Below are positions 1-8,290 of a stretch of 64,000 bases of DNA, piece after piece (within the stretch, counting starts at the first letter, position 1; the number at the start of each line of letters is the position of its first letter). This DNA comes from Thiohalomonas denitrificans (GTDB lineage Bacteria > Pseudomonadota > Gammaproteobacteria > Thiohalomonadales > Thiohalomonadaceae). The notes under the pieces were generated by a model. The model had not been told where the DNA came from and made no database searches. It worked only from the letters and a program-made list of their open reading frames with translations. The DNA is taken from contig NZ_FMWD01000010.1 in assembly GCF_900102855.1 (NCBI RefSeq), positions 18,203 to 82,202 of the forward strand, read 5' to 3'. The translations under genes and the position numbers were made by a program.

Positions 1-108
1 CGATAGCTCTTCGTTGTGGCTCAATAGGTCGGGCTTTAGCCCGTCAACAGCGAAATGAACAGATAACTGCGGGGGGCCGAGTCATGGTCACAGCTACCCG
101 GACGCGAA

Positions 109-130
109 AACGGCGGGATAACCCGCCGTT
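109..130 (-). terminator. Rho-independent terminator
   Basis: Inverted repeat with 9-bp perfect arms (109-117 and 122-130) around a 4-base loop, followed on the minus strand by TTTT. It lies about 30 bases past the stop of the outer-membrane protein gene and is placed to end that transcript. Bases 1-108 show only a small hairpin (GGGCTTTAGCCC near 30-43) and no gene. Confidence 0.6.
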
Positions 131-160
131 CCGCTTTTGCCAACATCCAGTAGATTCAGT

Positions 161-895
161 TCAGAAGCGAAAGCCCAGCTTCGCACCGTAAGTGGTGGCA
201 TCGCCGGTCTTGTCGGCCTCAACCAGAAAATTCATCAGACCCAGGTTGAAGTTCATTCCGACAAAAGCCTTGCTCTGGCTAAAATCCTCTTCCTCAAGCC
301 TGACCGATTCAGCACCGGTAACATTTTCGGGGGTGCTGGTCACCCACACCTGGCCGATTCCCGCATAGGGAGTCGCCATCGTAAGACCCTTGGAGACCGT
401 CAACTCCAGACCCCTGGTGTTCAGATCGAGCTGGTCGACGCCCTGCAAGGTGGAATAGGTAGCGCGCACGGCCACAGCGGGGGTGGCGATACCGCCCTCG
501 AGAAGGGCGTAACGAATTTCGGCCCCCAGCAGTTTAATATTAGTACTCGGCACCGTGGCATAGGAGGCACCCACATCGATACCGAAGGGGAGCCCCTTGT
601 GGGCATGCAGCTTGGCAATCGGCAGGGTATCGAAGTTGTCATCACCGCTCATCGCCAGCTCGAAAGTCTCCGGACTCTCCAGCCTGGTGGCGGTCACCTC
701 CATCCCGATATCGAAACCGGTCGTACCCATGGGCTCGGCCGGAGTCAGCGCCTTGTAGCTCAGCGCCGAACCCAGGTCTTCCGACACTTTCCGGAACTCA
801 TCCTGGCCCAGTTCCTGTAACTGATCCAAATCCGCCGCATCGACCGAACCGGCTGCGGCAAGCAGGGACACAGCAAGCAGTGTCACTTTGTACAT
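161..895 (-). CDS. Conserved outer-membrane beta-barrel protein
   Basis: A 244-residue protein with a clear Sec signal peptide (about residues 1-20, cleavage after VDA). The mature part is rich in alternating polar/hydrophobic strands and ends in the aromatic-terminated segment KLGFRF, the C-terminal signature of beta-barrel outer-membrane proteins. It resembles a conserved proteobacterial family of unknown function with motifs such as HKGLPFGIDVGASY and TPYAGIG. The start is supported by GGAGGAA eight bases upstream. It appears to be monocistronic with its own terminator at 109-130. Substrate and function are unknown; a porin-like or structural role is inference. Confidence 0.75.
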   Translation of the reverse strand: MYKVTLLAVSLLAAAGSVDAADLDQLQELGQDEFRKVSEDLGSALSYKALTPAEPMGTTGFDIGMEVTATRLESPETFELAMSGDDNFDTLPIAKLHAHKGLPFGIDVGASYATVPSTNIKLLGAEIRYALLEGGIATPAVAVRATYSTLQGVDQLDLNTRGLELTVSKGLTMATPYAGIGQVWVTSTPENVTGAESVRLEEEDFSQSKAFVGMNFNLGLMNFLVEADKTGDATTYGAKLGFRF

Positions 896-1235
896 ATCGA
901 GATTCCTCCAAAAAACCCAGGCCCCGCCGCTTCACGGGAATACAGCGGCTTGTCAGCGCAGAGATAACAAAATGGCTTCACAAGAAGCACGGAAGCAGGC
1001 CTTTCATCCTTCTCCGGAAAAAACGTCTGCTCCCATATTATCCCCGGCCCCTTAGGTCACTAACAACAAAAATGAGAAAAAATGAGACCCAGTGACAATT
1101 TTCCGGATAAAAAGTCGGGTCACTGCCGTTTGCACAAGCAGGCATTGGCGGTACGGTTCCTGGGGTTCGAGAGGAACCCAACACACTATGTCCTGTAGGA
1201 TGTCATTCGTACACATGCACATGGAGAACGCCGGA
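896..1235. other. Divergent intergenic region, no gene seen
   Basis: 340 bases between the start of the outer-membrane protein gene (minus strand) and the start of the amidotransferase gene (plus strand). It must hold both promoters. An in-frame extension of the amidotransferase reading frame back to 1092 was judged non-coding because the later ATG has a better ribosome-binding site and family alignment begins there. Confidence 0.5.
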
Positions 1236-1946
1236 ATGAACACCTCTTCTGCACCGCCACAGGTGACCGTTGTCCGCCACATGGCCTTCGAGGATCTGGG
1301 CGTCTTTGCGGACGTCTTTAGGACCCGCGGGCTCATCCCTTCCACCATCGATGCAGGAGTCGATGACCTGGCCCCTTTGGAAGAGGCCGATCTGGCTGTG
1401 GTACTGGGTGGCCCCATCGGTGTTTACGAGACCGACCGCTACCCCTTCCTGAAACAGGAACTCAGCCTGCTGGAGAAGCGCCTCGCTGCGGGGCGTCCGA
1501 CCCTTGGAATCTGCCTCGGTGCACAGCTCATCGTTCGTGCGCTGGGGGGACGGGTCTATCCCGGCGGCAGCAAGGAGATCGGCTGGGGGAGTGTACGACT
1601 GACGGAAGCGGGCAAACACTCCTGCCTGGCGGCAATCGAGACACAACCGGTGCTGCACTGGCATGGCGATACTTTCGATTGCCCGACAGGTGCACAGCTG
1701 CTGGCAGGCACCGAGCTCTATCCCAACCAGGCGTTTTCCTACGGCAGCAATGTCCTCGCCCTGCAGTTTCACGCTGAAGCCGACAGCCGCCGCATCGAAC
1801 AGTGGCTGATCGGGCACACCAGCGAGCTCACCACAGCGGACATCGATGTACCGACCTTGCGCGAGGCCAGTCAGGTTCACGGCGAGGGGCTGCGTGCGGC
1901 CGGTCGCAAACTGCTGTCGGACTGGCTCGATCAGATCGAATGGTAA
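1236..1946 (+). CDS. Class I glutamine amidotransferase (GMP synthase-like)
   Basis: 236 residues when started at the ATG preceded by GGAG. The fold is a stand-alone class I GATase. The nucleophile loop GICLGAQ puts the catalytic Cys at residue 93, and LQFHAEAD supplies His179 and Glu181, giving a complete Cys-His-Glu triad. The oxyanion strand GGPIGVYE is near residue 59. Such proteins hydrolyse glutamine to deliver ammonia, or act on gamma-glutamyl bonds; the real acceptor is unknown. The stop codon overlaps the start of the MOSC gene by 7 bases, so the two are co-translated. It is probably cytosolic, as no signal peptide is seen. Confidence 0.85.
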   Translation: MNTSSAPPQVTVVRHMAFEDLGVFADVFRTRGLIPSTIDAGVDDLAPLEEADLAVVLGGPIGVYETDRYPFLKQELSLLEKRLAAGRPTLGICLGAQLIVRALGGRVYPGGSKEIGWGSVRLTEAGKHSCLAAIETQPVLHWHGDTFDCPTGAQLLAGTELYPNQAFSYGSNVLALQFHAEADSRRIEQWLIGHTSELTTADIDVPTLREASQVHGEGLRAAGRKLLSDWLDQIEW

Positions 1947-2650
1947 GCAAGGATCTTGTGCTTCCAACCGTTCGCCTGCTCGGCTTACGCAGGGGCCGCG
2001 CGGAGCCGTTCGGTCCGGGAAGTGAGCCAAGTGCCATCCGCAAGCAGCCCTTTGCTGCCCGGATACGGGTTACCCGTCTCGGACTGGTGGGAGATGAACA
2101 GGCAGACCGGCGCCATCATGGTGGACCGGACAAAGCCCTGCACCACTACCCCGCCGAACACTACGCCAGCTGGCGGGCGAAGCTTCCCGAACTGACACCG
2201 CGAATGGAAGTGGGTGGATTCGGCGAGAATCTCTCCACTCTGGGATTGCACGAGGAGAACGTCTGCGTGGGTGATATCTTTCGCCTGGGCAGTGCCACTA
2301 TTCAGGCCTCGCAAGCCCGGCAACCCTGCTGGAAACTCAATATCCGTTTCGGCCTGCCCGACATGGCGAGGCGTGTCCAGGATAGTGGGCGCACCGGATG
2401 GTACTACCGCGTCCTCGAGGAGGGAGAGACAGGACCGGATGACACCCTCGAGTGCATCGAGCGTCCACACCCGGACTGGACACTCGGGCGGGTACTGCAC
2501 ACGCTCTATCACGATTGCCTCAATGGTGAAGCCCTGTCCGCCCTGGCCGGATTGGAAGCACTCGCTCCCGGCTGGCGGACACTGGCAGCAAAGCGTCTTT
2601 CCAGCGGAGTAGTCGAAGAGTGGTCACGCCGACTCAACACGCCTGACTGA
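1940..2650 (+). CDS. MOSC domain protein (YiiM-like)
   Basis: 236 residues from the ATG overlapping the upstream stop. The MOSC core carries HHGGPDKALHHY near residue 55 and RQPCWKLN near residue 130, the latter holding the conserved cysteine of the family. The C-terminal part (about 170-225) matches the 3-alpha extension seen in YiiM-type proteins. MOSC proteins bind a sulfur- or molybdenum-cofactor species and YiiM relatives reduce N-hydroxylated compounds; this activity is inferred from family only. Translational coupling with the glutamine amidotransferase suggests they act together. Confidence 0.8.
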   Translation: MVSKDLVLPTVRLLGLRRGRAEPFGPGSEPSAIRKQPFAARIRVTRLGLVGDEQADRRHHGGPDKALHHYPAEHYASWRAKLPELTPRMEVGGFGENLSTLGLHEENVCVGDIFRLGSATIQASQARQPCWKLNIRFGLPDMARRVQDSGRTGWYYRVLEEGETGPDDTLECIERPHPDWTLGRVLHTLYHDCLNGEALSALAGLEALAPGWRTLAAKRLSSGVVEEWSRRLNTPD

Positions 2651-2676
2651 TTACCTACACCGTCGCCGCACCCCGG

Positions 2677-3342
2677 CTACTCCTTCAGCTCGATGTGAAG
2701 CTTCCCCTCCACCACCTCGATCTCCTCCACACCATCCGCAAAGGACTGCCAGAATCCCGGGCTGGTGCCGAATTCCTGTACCAGGTCGATGTTTTTCAGG
2801 TTGCCGAGCCAAGCATTGGGCACGGGCACACCCCAGAGACTGACACCCCTCAGGATAATTACCGGGCGGCCCTGGGCGTAACGCATCTCCATCCCTGCCG
2901 TGACCCTGAGGGTTCTCCCGCCAAGGATGGGGAAGTCCGGATCCAGCGGCACCAGCAACTCGGCGCTGGCGAGATCGTCGGACAGATCGATGGCGAGACG
3001 GTGGGCCAAATCCGTGTTTCTGGCCAGCAAGGCATTCAGCTCCTTTTCTGTCAGGGCAATCTCGCGGCTGGCGCCCTCCTCCGAATAGGGTTCGGGGCTG
3101 GGCGGGGAGCGGCCCTCGCGCGCGCTGCCCCTGGCGGGGTCAAGACGTTGCAGCTTCTGCTCCAGGACCCGCTCCTCTTGCTGATCAAGGGTGACCGGCT
3201 TGAATTCGCCGGGGAAGAGTACGACAAAGATCAGCCACAGGGTAACGCCCACCGAGAGCAGCACGGTAAGAAGGACCAGGCCGATGATCTTCCATGTGGA
3301 AATCGTTTTGACCGGGGTGGGTTCCTGGTTATCGGAGGTCAT
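2677..3342 (-). CDS. Single-pass membrane-anchored protein, function unknown
   Basis: 221 residues from the ATG at 3342 (upstream GAGGCAAG). A short cytosolic N-terminus is followed by one strong transmembrane segment (about residues 18-43). A charged, coiled-coil-like linker with Arg/Pro/Ser-rich sequence (about 55-100) comes next. A globular periplasmic domain follows, with NALLARNTDLAHRL and a C-terminal half that looks beta-rich (DFPILGGRTLRV, GVSLWGVPVPNAWLG). The domain is reminiscent of proteins that use an Asn-Ala-Leu-Leu 'lipid-binding like' repeat, but I cannot name a family. It is convergent with the MOSC gene. Confidence 0.65.
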   Translation of the reverse strand: MTSDNQEPTPVKTISTWKIIGLVLLTVLLSVGVTLWLIFVVLFPGEFKPVTLDQQEERVLEQKLQRLDPARGSAREGRSPPSPEPYSEEGASREIALTEKELNALLARNTDLAHRLAIDLSDDLASAELLVPLDPDFPILGGRTLRVTAGMEMRYAQGRPVIILRGVSLWGVPVPNAWLGNLKNIDLVQEFGTSPGFWQSFADGVEEIEVVEGKLHIELKE

Positions 3343-3368
3343 TTTTCTTGCCTCTGCTTCGGAGAAAT

Positions 3369-3424
3369 GGTGCATTTAAAGAATGCACCCTACGAAACCC
3401 ACAACGCGTAGGGCGCATTCTTGA
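3369..3424. repeat. Palindromic dispersed-type repeat
   Basis: GGTGCATT (3369-3376) pairs with AATGCACC (3382-3389). The following bases CCTACG and CGTAGG form a second nested dyad, ending in a degenerate copy GCGCATTC. This TGCACCCTACG type of repeat is common between genes in proteobacteria. The rest of the 3343-3756 spacer shows no gene. Confidence 0.45.
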
Positions 3425-3756
3425 CGCGCCGCCTTCGTGCCATAAAACCGATGGATTTTCAGAGCGCACCAGCCATCGCATGAGGGCTCAACCAAATGCG
3501 CCGGCCGGCCCCACTCGCCTCCTGCGATTACCCCTGATGGTGAACCCTGTTCAATGTTTCGGGAAACCGCAGGCCCCCGGGTTTTCAACAGAAGTCCCTT
3601 TTACTGTAACCCATCTATACCCCTCCATGTTTTTCGTTCAGCTGCCGTTCAGGGTCCCCGGCATAACCTGAGCCTCAACCTGGAAAGAACAACGAACGTT
3701 TTTGTTCTGACAGGAAATGGGGACAACACCGTCCCAGCCTGAGAAGGAGACTGACC

Positions 3757-4182
3757 ATGAAAAAAAGAACCTGGATTTCCACCCTTGCCCTGGGTGTCAT
3801 TCTCGGCACCACACTGGCCCTGCCCGCCACCGCTTCGGCCCACGAGTTCGGCAATGAGCGGCCGGCCAAGGTGTTCAAGATCGCCGGGCGTCACGGTGAT
3901 CTGGATCGCGGCCACTGGGAGCGCCGCAAGGTGACATCGCACCACAATTCCAAACACCGTTCCAAACACAACAAACGCGATTACAGAGACCAGCACCGCC
4001 ACGGCCACAATCGCCGGGACTACCGCCCGGTGAAGCGGCACCGTGGATACGGTCACAAGCGGGGACACCACAAACAGCGTCATGATCGCCGCGGCTACCG
4101 TCCGGTGAGACAGCATCGCGACCACCATCGCCACCGAGAGGATGGCGTGCGGGTACACATTGACTACGACTTCCGGTTATAA
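3757..4182 (+). CDS. Secreted histidine/arginine-rich protein
   Basis: 141 residues: a signal peptide (about 1-29, ending ATASA) followed by a highly basic region. From about residue 55 to 135 nearly every residue is His, Arg, Lys, Tyr, Gly or Asp, with repeated units such as RRDYRPVKRHRGYGH and RRGYRPVRQHRDHH. A strong ribosome-binding site (GAGAAGGAGA) precedes the ATG. The His density suggests metal binding or polyanion binding in the periplasm, but this is inference. It sits just upstream of the PepSY-PhoP-PhoQ genes, a cation-sensing context. It may belong to a loosely conserved family of RcnB-like basic periplasmic proteins. Confidence 0.75.
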   Translation: MKKRTWISTLALGVILGTTLALPATASAHEFGNERPAKVFKIAGRHGDLDRGHWERRKVTSHHNSKHRSKHNKRDYRDQHRHGHNRRDYRPVKRHRGYGHKRGHHKQRHDRRGYRPVRQHRDHHRHREDGVRVHIDYDFRL

Positions 4183-4237
4183 AGGGACATCTAACACATC
4201 TAATAATCCAACGCGGATTTCGTTGTGCCCTAAACAC

Positions 4238-4266
4238 AGTGGCCGGAAGCGTGACTTCCGGCCACT
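4238..4266 (+). terminator. Perfect 12-bp hairpin, likely terminator
   Basis: Arms 4238-4249 and 4255-4266 pair perfectly around a 5-base loop. It lies 56 bases past the stop of the His-rich gene and before the PepSY gene. There is no strong U-tract, so termination efficiency is uncertain. Confidence 0.5.
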
Positions 4267-4349
4267 CTTCACAGGAGTGAACCCACGTTGGAAAAGGTCG
4301 GGCCACTAGCTGTATTCTCATTTCCGTGGTTAAACCCGGTATACCTGCG

Positions 4350-4625
4350 ATGAAACGATTTACCGCCGCAATGCTTCTGTGCCTGGCCCTCGGCGCGCAG
4401 GCCCTCCTGGCGGCGCCCGAGGGGTATGGATCAAACCGTGTCACGGTAGCCCAGGCCTCGGGCATGACCCTCAAACAGGCGGCAGCACAGGTACGCAGGG
4501 AGACCGGCGGGCGCATTCTATCCGCCGAAACGGTGCGAGAGAAAGGCCGCAAGGTCCACCGAATCAAGGTGCTGACCCAGGATCAAAAAGTGCGCATCGT
4601 CCGTATCGAGGCCAACGGGAGGTAA
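4350..4625 (+). CDS. PepSY-domain periplasmic protein
   Basis: 91 residues with a signal peptide (about 1-22, ALLA) and a PepSY-like module: MTLKQAAAQVRRETGGRILSA followed by HRIKVLTQDQKVRIVRI. PepSY modules are thought to inhibit peptidases or modulate partner sensor proteins. The gene is 7 bases upstream of the response regulator and belongs to the same transcription unit. A common arrangement pairs such proteins with PhoPQ-like systems, where they may tune the sensor or be autoregulated targets. An in-frame GTG at 4326 is possible, but it would spoil the signal peptide. Confidence 0.8.
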   Translation: MKRFTAAMLLCLALGAQALLAAPEGYGSNRVTVAQASGMTLKQAAAQVRRETGGRILSAETVREKGRKVHRIKVLTQDQKVRIVRIEANGR

Positions 4626-4632
4626 AGCCGGC

Positions 4633-5310
4633 ATGCGCATCCTGCTGATCGAGGATGAGACCACACTGCTAGAGCAGATCCGCCAGCATCTGGAGGCCGG
4701 CGGCCATGCCGTGGATACCAGCGGCGACGGCAAGGAGGGACTGTTTCTTGCCAGCGAGTACCCGGTGGACCTCGCGGTGGTGGACCTGGGCCTGCCCGGC
4801 ATGCCGGGGCTGGACATCATTCGGGCCCTGCGCGCCCGGGGCTACGACATGCCCATCCTTATCCTTACCGCCCGGGGCAAGTGGGAGGAGAAGGTCACCG
4901 GCCTTGAGTCCGGGGCGGACGACTATCTGGTCAAACCATTCCACATGGAAGAGCTGCTGGCACGGGTGAAGGCGCTGCTGCGCCGCGCCACCGGCACCGG
5001 CCGGGATGAGCGGAGTTTTGGTCCGCTGCGGCTGGATACCAGCGGACAGAGTGTCAGCCTCAATGGCACACCGGTGGAGCTGACGGCCTATGAATACCGC
5101 CTGCTGGAGTATCTGGCACGCCATCCCGGAAAGGTGATCGCCAAGGCCGAACTGGCCGACTACCTCTACCCCCACGACGATGACCGCGACAGCAATGTAA
5201 TAGAGGTATTGATCGGTCGGCTGCGACGCAAAATCGATCCGGAGAATAGCACCAGACCCATCGAAACCCTGCGTGGACGCGGTTACCGCTTCAATCTGGA
5301 ACCGACGTGA
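4633..5310 (+). CDS. phoP: PhoP-like response regulator
   Basis: 225 residues, OmpR/PhoB family. The receiver domain (1-118) has the acidic pocket ED (7-8), phosphoacceptor Asp51 in VVDLGLPG, Thr79 and Lys101. The winged-helix domain (about 128-223) shows LTAYEYRLLEYL, DSNVIEVLIGRLRRKI and TLRGRGYRF. Sequence order and wording closely track E. coli PhoP (LTARxSWxxKV, GADDYxxKPFH, SNVIEVLIGRLRRK). It binds DNA to control envelope and cation-stress genes; the regulon here is unknown. It overlaps the kinase by 4 bases (GTGA). Confidence 0.85.
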   Translation: MRILLIEDETTLLEQIRQHLEAGGHAVDTSGDGKEGLFLASEYPVDLAVVDLGLPGMPGLDIIRALRARGYDMPILILTARGKWEEKVTGLESGADDYLVKPFHMEELLARVKALLRRATGTGRDERSFGPLRLDTSGQSVSLNGTPVELTAYEYRLLEYLARHPGKVIAKAELADYLYPHDDDRDSNVIEVLIGRLRRKIDPENSTRPIETLRGRGYRFNLEPT

Positions 5311-6632
5311 TCTCCCTCTCGACCCGAGTGAGCCTGAGTGCGGCGATGGTGCTGGCGATCTTTATCGCCGCCACTGCCGTGGCGCTGGAGCGTGCGTTCG
5401 AGGACAGTGCCCGTTCAGCGATGCATGAACGGCTCTTCGCACAACTTTATCTGATCATGGCCGCCACCGAGGTGAACAGCGAAGGAGAGCTGCAGATGCC
5501 TGCGCAGTTGGGTGAGCCGCGCCTCAACCTGCCCGGTTCGGGGCTTTACGCCCGGATCGAACGGACGAAGGGAGAGGTACTGTGGCAGTCCGTTTCCGCC
5601 CTGGGCCTGGAACTACCCACCCGCTCCACCACGGCGCTGGAATCCGACCGGTTCACCCATTGGCCACCCGGTGAGGAGGAGTATTTCCTCGCCACGCTGG
5701 ACATCGAATGGGAGAGCGAAGCAGGCAGCATTCCCTTGACCTTCAGGGTGATGGAAGCCCCCGACGCCTTTCACCAGCAGATGACACGCTACCGCCACAG
5801 CCTATGGGGCTGGCTGGGGGCTATGGCCTTTTTGCTGTTGCTGGCGCTGGCCGGTGCGCTGGTCTGGGGGCTACGGCCACTGCGTACCGTCGCCGGGGAG
5901 GTACGGGCCATCGAATCGGGGAAGCAGCAAAGCCTGCAGCGTGATTATCCGAAGGAGATCCGCCGCCTCACCGACAACATCAACGCCCTGCTGCACCACG
6001 AGCGGGCACAGCAGCTGCGACACAAGAATGCCCTGGCCGATCTCGCCCACAGCCTGAAAACGCCACTGGCGGTACTGCGCGGTCTGGGCGGAAGCGAGCG
6101 TTCACCCGTTATCGACGAACAAATCGCCACCATGGACAACATCGTGCAGTACCAGCTGCAGCGGGCCTCCACCGCCGGACGCTCGGCGCTGGCCACGCCC
6201 GTCGACGTGGCGCCGCTGGCCGAACGGCTGCTGGCCACGCTGCAGAAGGTCTATCGCGACAAAACCGTCGAGGTAGAGAAGCAGCTTGATGGCGACTGTC
6301 GCTTCCGAGGTGACGAAGGCGATCTGATGGAGCTGTTGGGAAACCTGCTGGATAACGCCTGGAAGTGGGCCGGAAGAAAGATCTGGCTACGGGTGGAAGG
6401 TGGAGATCACGATAGCCGGTTCACCATCACCGTAGAGGATGATGGCCCCGGCATCGAGGCAGAGCGAGCCGAACAGGTGCTGGCCCGTGGCGTACGCCTC
6501 GACGAAGCCACACCCGGACACGGCATCGGCCTGCCGATGGTGCGTGACATTGTTACGGCCTACGAGGGAACGGTGGCCATTGAGCACTCCAGCCACGGCG
6601 GAGCACGCATCGTGGTCCGGCTGCCTCAGTAG
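5307..6632 (+). CDS. phoQ: PhoQ-like sensor histidine kinase
   Basis: 441 residues starting with GTG inside the regulator's stop. The N-terminal transmembrane helix is about 8-28 and the second about 170-190, enclosing a periplasmic sensor domain of about 140 residues. HAMP and dimerisation regions follow. The H-box is DLAHSLKTPLAVLRGL with phospho-acceptor His248, strikingly PhoQ-like. The ATPase domain carries ELLGNLLDNAWKWAG (N-box), DDGPGIEAE (G1) and GHGIGLPMVRDI (G2). The sensor domain is acidic (EGELQ, GEEEYF), compatible with divalent cation or cationic peptide sensing as known for PhoQ. The stimulus is inferred. Confidence 0.82.
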   Translation: MISLSTRVSLSAAMVLAIFIAATAVALERAFEDSARSAMHERLFAQLYLIMAATEVNSEGELQMPAQLGEPRLNLPGSGLYARIERTKGEVLWQSVSALGLELPTRSTTALESDRFTHWPPGEEEYFLATLDIEWESEAGSIPLTFRVMEAPDAFHQQMTRYRHSLWGWLGAMAFLLLLALAGALVWGLRPLRTVAGEVRAIESGKQQSLQRDYPKEIRRLTDNINALLHHERAQQLRHKNALADLAHSLKTPLAVLRGLGGSERSPVIDEQIATMDNIVQYQLQRASTAGRSALATPVDVAPLAERLLATLQKVYRDKTVEVEKQLDGDCRFRGDEGDLMELLGNLLDNAWKWAGRKIWLRVEGGDHDSRFTITVEDDGPGIEAERAEQVLARGVRLDEATPGHGIGLPMVRDIVTAYEGTVAIEHSSHGGARIVVRLPQ

Positions 6633-6638
6633 GCAGAC

Positions 6639-7061
6639 TTAGCGTTCCGCTTCCCCCTTCTGCCGCGCCGTGGCAAGCTCCTTGAAGGTTACCGGCCGGG
6701 CGTCATTATCCCACGCGGTACGTGTGTAGTTGATCAAATCGAGCAATTCGCTGTCATTGACACGCCCTATATAGCCGATGGGCGGCATTCTGCCCGAATA
6801 CACCTGGTGGTCGACGATCAGACCACCGTGATAGCCGAAAATAACCCGACTTAAATAGACCTGGATCTCCTCCGGGTCGTCGCTGGTGACCCGCTGGTGG
6901 CCCGCAACAGGTGGAACGATCCCCGGAATGCCCTTGCCGTCAGGCTGGTGACACACCGCGCAATGCTGAAGATAAAGCGCCTCACCTGAATCATTGGCCG
7001 CGGGTACTACCGTCATCCACAGCAGCAAAACCAACCCGACCAACCGCGCGACGTAATCCAT
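6639..7061 (-). CDS. Monohaem c-type cytochrome, periplasmic
   Basis: 140 residues from the ATG preceded by AGGGGAT. A signal peptide/anchor (about 1-22) precedes a class I cytochrome c fold. The haem site is CAVCH near residue 36 and the likely distal Met ligand is in SGRMPPIGY near residue 90. The C-terminal helix LLDLINYTRTAWDN is typical of the cytochrome c/CcoP-like family. It is a small soluble electron carrier in the periplasm; partners are not evident. It is convergent with the PhoQ-like gene, 6 bases away. Confidence 0.85.
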   Translation of the reverse strand: MDYVARLVGLVLLLWMTVVPAANDSGEALYLQHCAVCHQPDGKGIPGIVPPVAGHQRVTSDDPEEIQVYLSRVIFGYHGGLIVDHQVYSGRMPPIGYIGRVNDSELLDLINYTRTAWDNDARPVTFKELATARQKGEAER

Positions 7062-7146
7062 TTGCCATCCCCTGCAAACCGTCCGTTGTTTTGTCCCTGA
7101 CTGCCATAAAAATAGCAGAAACCACCTCGGACACGGTGAACTGGTA

Positions 7147-7219
7147 ACCACGGGGTACACGGGGTAAGACCAGTTGTTCGGATTTTTTCTCCCCCGTGCG
7201 CCTCGTGTACCCCGTGGTT
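7147..7219. repeat. Inverted repeat ACCACGGGGTACACG
   Basis: A 16-bp sequence at 7147-7162 recurs inverted at 7204-7219, with 41 bases between them. The arms look like the 'accacggggtacacgg' class of intergenic repeats. It sits upstream of the cytochrome gene and just downstream of the DUF3096 gene, where it could act as a terminator or processing signal. Confidence 0.6.
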
Positions 7220-7250
7220 ATTCGGCTGACCAAAGCGGCCCTGCAACCCT

Positions 7251-7385
7251 TCAGCGGATGAGCCCAATCAGCCCGACGGCAATAAGGTAGGCCGCAACCA
7301 CAAATCGGAACAGGCGCGGGACGATCAGACTGACGATGCCGGCGACGAGCGCCAGAACAGGAAGGAGCTGGAGGTGAATGGTCAT
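7251..7385 (-). CDS. DUF3096 small membrane protein
   Basis: A 44-residue open frame. It reads MTIHLQLLPVLALVAG, then a short turn IVPRLFRFV, then AAYLIAVGLIGLIR. Two hydrophobic helices are joined by a Pro-Arg turn, which matches the short DUF3096 family of two-helix membrane proteins, whose members are about this long. GGGAAAT precedes the ATG. Function is unknown for the family. It is monocistronic and probably sits in the inner membrane. Confidence 0.8.
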   Translation of the reverse strand: MTIHLQLLPVLALVAGIVSLIVPRLFRFVVAAYLIAVGLIGLIR

Positions 7386-7523
7386 GGAGATTTCCCTGTT
7401 ATCAATAGGTCAGCGCTGAAGCCGAACGGCTGCAGCGCACGCAGTAGACCACATTTCTCTCCATTTCCACCGTGAAGACCCTCTCGAAATCGTACACCTG
7501 AAACTGGTTAGGAAGCGCTGGTG

Positions 7524-7669
7524 GTCCATGCGGGAAATAGCGCACTCAGCCGGTCTCACAAGCGCTCCGGCCAAGCGCAGGAGCGATCGTAGCCAATTCA
7601 AACCGACAAGCCAGCCGAGGAGAGCTTGTGAGCCGGCCCGAAGGGAGCCCCGCTATTTTCCGCATGGAC
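7524..7669. repeat. 146-bp imperfect inverted-repeat element
   Basis: The two ends are near-perfect inverted copies: GTCCATGCGGGAAATAGCG at the left and its mirror CGCTATTTTCCGCATGGAC at the right. Homology continues inward through TCACAAGC/GCTTGTGA and CCGG/CCGG blocks, with arms of about 45 bases. No convincing coding frame exists in 7386-7726. It could be a MITE-like element or a structured RNA; I cannot tell which. Confidence 0.55.
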
Positions 7670-7726
7670 TAAGACCGGCCTTCGCTGTCGCCCTCCTCCT
7701 GCGCGACCCAACGGTTCCGATTGCCG

Positions 7727-8290
7727 TCAGAAAAAGAGCTGCATGCCAAGATGGGAATGGCTGTCCAGCTCGTATTCGGAAGCGTCTTCCAGTTCAATTT
7801 CTACATGGCGATAACCGGCATAGACAAACGCATGGGGAAGTAGCTGATAGTCGACACGCAGGCTGTACTCGTGCATCCGGTCACCATCCATGAAGGTGGT
7901 AATATCGGGCGCATACCAGATATCACCACCGAGCCCGACTCGCTCCATCGGGGAAAAGCGCATCCGACCGCCGAATGCAAAGGCCCCGGCCTGGTGGGAA
8001 TCCATATCGGCCAGGATCAGTCGCGAGCCAAGGCCGATCCGAAACGTCTGATGCCCGTTCCGGCTCTGGCCGGAGACCAGGAAGCCTGCATGCGCCAGCA
8101 GATCCGAATTGCCCGAGTCATCGGTATAGAGAACGCCGAGCTCCCCATCCATTCCCCGAGCCTCATCTCCAACCGGTGTGCCGTAAACCATCTGAACGGC
8201 ATCATCATGGAGGTTGATATCGAAAGAATCAGCATACGTCGTTCCAGCTACCGAGAGCAGCAGCATGGTGGTAACGGTTGTTTTTATCAT
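7727..8290 (-). CDS. YfaZ-like outer-membrane protein
   Basis: 187 residues: a signal peptide (about 1-20, TYA) and a beta-rich mature part with the YfaZ-type opening NLHDDAVQMVYGTPV. Repeated Gly-aromatic strands follow and the protein ends in MQLFF, a typical barrel C-terminus. Central strands such as RIGLGSRLILAD and VDYQLLPHAFVYAGYRH fit a small 8-stranded barrel. The function of YfaZ proteins is not established. It has no close same-strand neighbour. Confidence 0.7.
   Translation of the reverse strand: MIKTTVTTMLLLSVAGTTYADSFDINLHDDAVQMVYGTPVGDEARGMDGELGVLYTDDSGNSDLLAHAGFLVSGQSRNGHQTFRIGLGSRLILADMDSHQAGAFAFGGRMRFSPMERVGLGGDIWYAPDITTFMDGDRMHEYSLRVDYQLLPHAFVYAGYRHVEIELEDASEYELDSHSHLGMQLFF

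Noticed and set aside
7410..7893. Two opposed small frames around the 146-bp inverted repeat
   Set aside because: Both cross the repeat and have no family features or ribosome-binding site.
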